From Bacteroidaceae bacterium (GTDB lineage: Bacteria; Bacteroidota; Bacteroidia; Bacteroidales; Bacteroidaceae), in NCBI GenBank assembly GCA_017552435.1, contig JAFZPZ010000042.1:1-47931 (forward strand): 47,931 bases of DNA, in the 5' to 3' direction. Below the pieces are notes generated by a model. It ran no database searches, was not told where the DNA came from, and saw only the letters and a list, made by a program, of their open reading frames with translations. Made by a program: the position numbers and the translations under genes. This document shows positions 47,772 through 47,931 of the stretch, in pieces (position 1 is the stretch's first letter; each line of letters opens with the position of its first letter).

Positions 47772-47838
47772 CAGAAAAGAGGAGCTTTAGGGGAGGGCAC
47801 TGAAAAAGTCCCGTTAGGCTCTTTTTAACAAATTAGTT

Positions 47839-47883
47839 CTGCACATAGTCACTTAAAAGTTTGGCTATGTGCAGATTTTTTTG
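47839..47883 (+). terminator. Hairpin near the proposed insertion-sequence end
   Basis: CTGCACATAG (47839-47848) pairs perfectly with CTATGTGCAG (47865-47874), followed by a run of T. It would stop transcription entering the element from outside. Confidence 0.65.
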
Positions 47884-47911
47884 TACCTTTACAGCATAAA
47901 GGAATCTATTT

Positions 47912-47931
47912 ATGCTGTCACAACAACAAAA
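47912..47931 (+). CDS. Possible transposase, first codons only
   Basis: ATG followed by codons for L S Q Q Q at the right edge of the window; the assignment depends on the flanking IS-like features and is weak. Confidence 0.25.

Larger units (their letters stand above)
47796..47931 (+). mobile_element. Possible left end of an insertion sequence
   Basis: From GGCACTGAAAAAGTCCC the sequence looks like an IS terminus; a hairpin-T-run follows (47839-47883), then TACCTTTA (47884-47891) and an ATG at 47912 opening MLSQQQ, which resembles the start of Bacteroidetes IS1182-family transposases. Only 20 bp of the gene are present, so this is tentative. Confidence 0.35.

Noticed and set aside
47583-47828. 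Small frame starting inside tRNA-Lys
   Set aside because: It overlaps the tRNA, the att-like copies and a terminator; nothing supports translation.

Overview
Organism. This looks like a chromosomal segment of a Bacteroidales bacterium, most likely Prevotellaceae. The evidence is repeated Bacteroidetes-type promoters (a TAnnTTTG -7 box, sometimes with TTTG about 19-20 bp upstream), almost no Shine-Dalgarno signals, and a Bacteroidetes gene set: DUF4290 protein beside murA, a PCMD-domain secreted protein, class I fumarase, carboxynorspermidine decarboxylase and CarboxypepD_reg-type envelope proteins. Base composition looks balanced by eye.

Layout. (1) 1-590 is the start of rmuC. (2) 642-15300 is a large envelope-export locus read leftwards: three pairs of MacB/FtsX-type permeases, one ABC ATPase, one HlyD-type adaptor, one TolC-type channel, and an NtrC-type response regulator with its histidine kinase. 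A near-perfect sigma-54 promoter and two GTGTCC-type dyads 22 bp apart lie upstream of the first gene; sigma-54 itself (rpoN) is encoded at 22463-23887. (3) 15352-17032 is ispG-purE. (4) 17336-21877 holds two secreted S41-type peptidase homologues and a CarboxypepD_reg protein. (5) 21855-31647 is a tightly packed leftward housekeeping run (tsaB, DUF4290, murA, rimM, dxr, rseP, a lipoprotein, cca, rpoN, a PAP2-like membrane protein), preceded by a D-Ala-D-Ala carboxypeptidase lipoprotein. (6) 33190-40721 is mostly rightward: two unknown secreted proteins, yicC, a DUF559-guanylate kinase fusion, nadD, a PCMD protein, nspC and a Gly/Ser-rich secreted protein. (7) 40832-45561 is leftward: fumarase, hflX, a coiled-coil lipoprotein, rsmI. 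(8) 45722-47476 is tdk and an AI-2E/PerM-type membrane protein, then tRNA-Lys(TTT) with repeated copies of its 3' end, and the start of what looks like an insertion sequence at the right edge.

Most unusual content. About two dozen copies of a short GC-rich palindromic repeat are scattered through the window. The unit is a tail beginning AGCCTC or (A/G)GACCC followed by a C-run/G-run hairpin. Many copies sit inside genes and are translated in frame (histidine kinase, response regulator, adaptor, TolC, ABC ATPase, a permease, rpoN, cca, tsaB, tdk, gmk). Many form inverted pairs 70-150 bp long, usually with matching hairpin types. One inverted pair (28 of 29 bases matching) encloses a DUF559 gene (PD-(D/E)xK, Vsr-like nuclease fold) between yicC and gmk, and the nuclease is fused in frame to guanylate kinase. 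By analogy with RAYT/REPIN systems and with Rickettsia palindromic elements, I propose that the DUF559 protein is the mobilising partner of the repeat family and that the paired repeats are its non-autonomous derivatives. This is inference from one locus. A second, independent class consists of about 16 arrays of 7-bp tandem repeats of varying sequence at gene junctions, several supplying start codons, C-termini or in-frame peptides.
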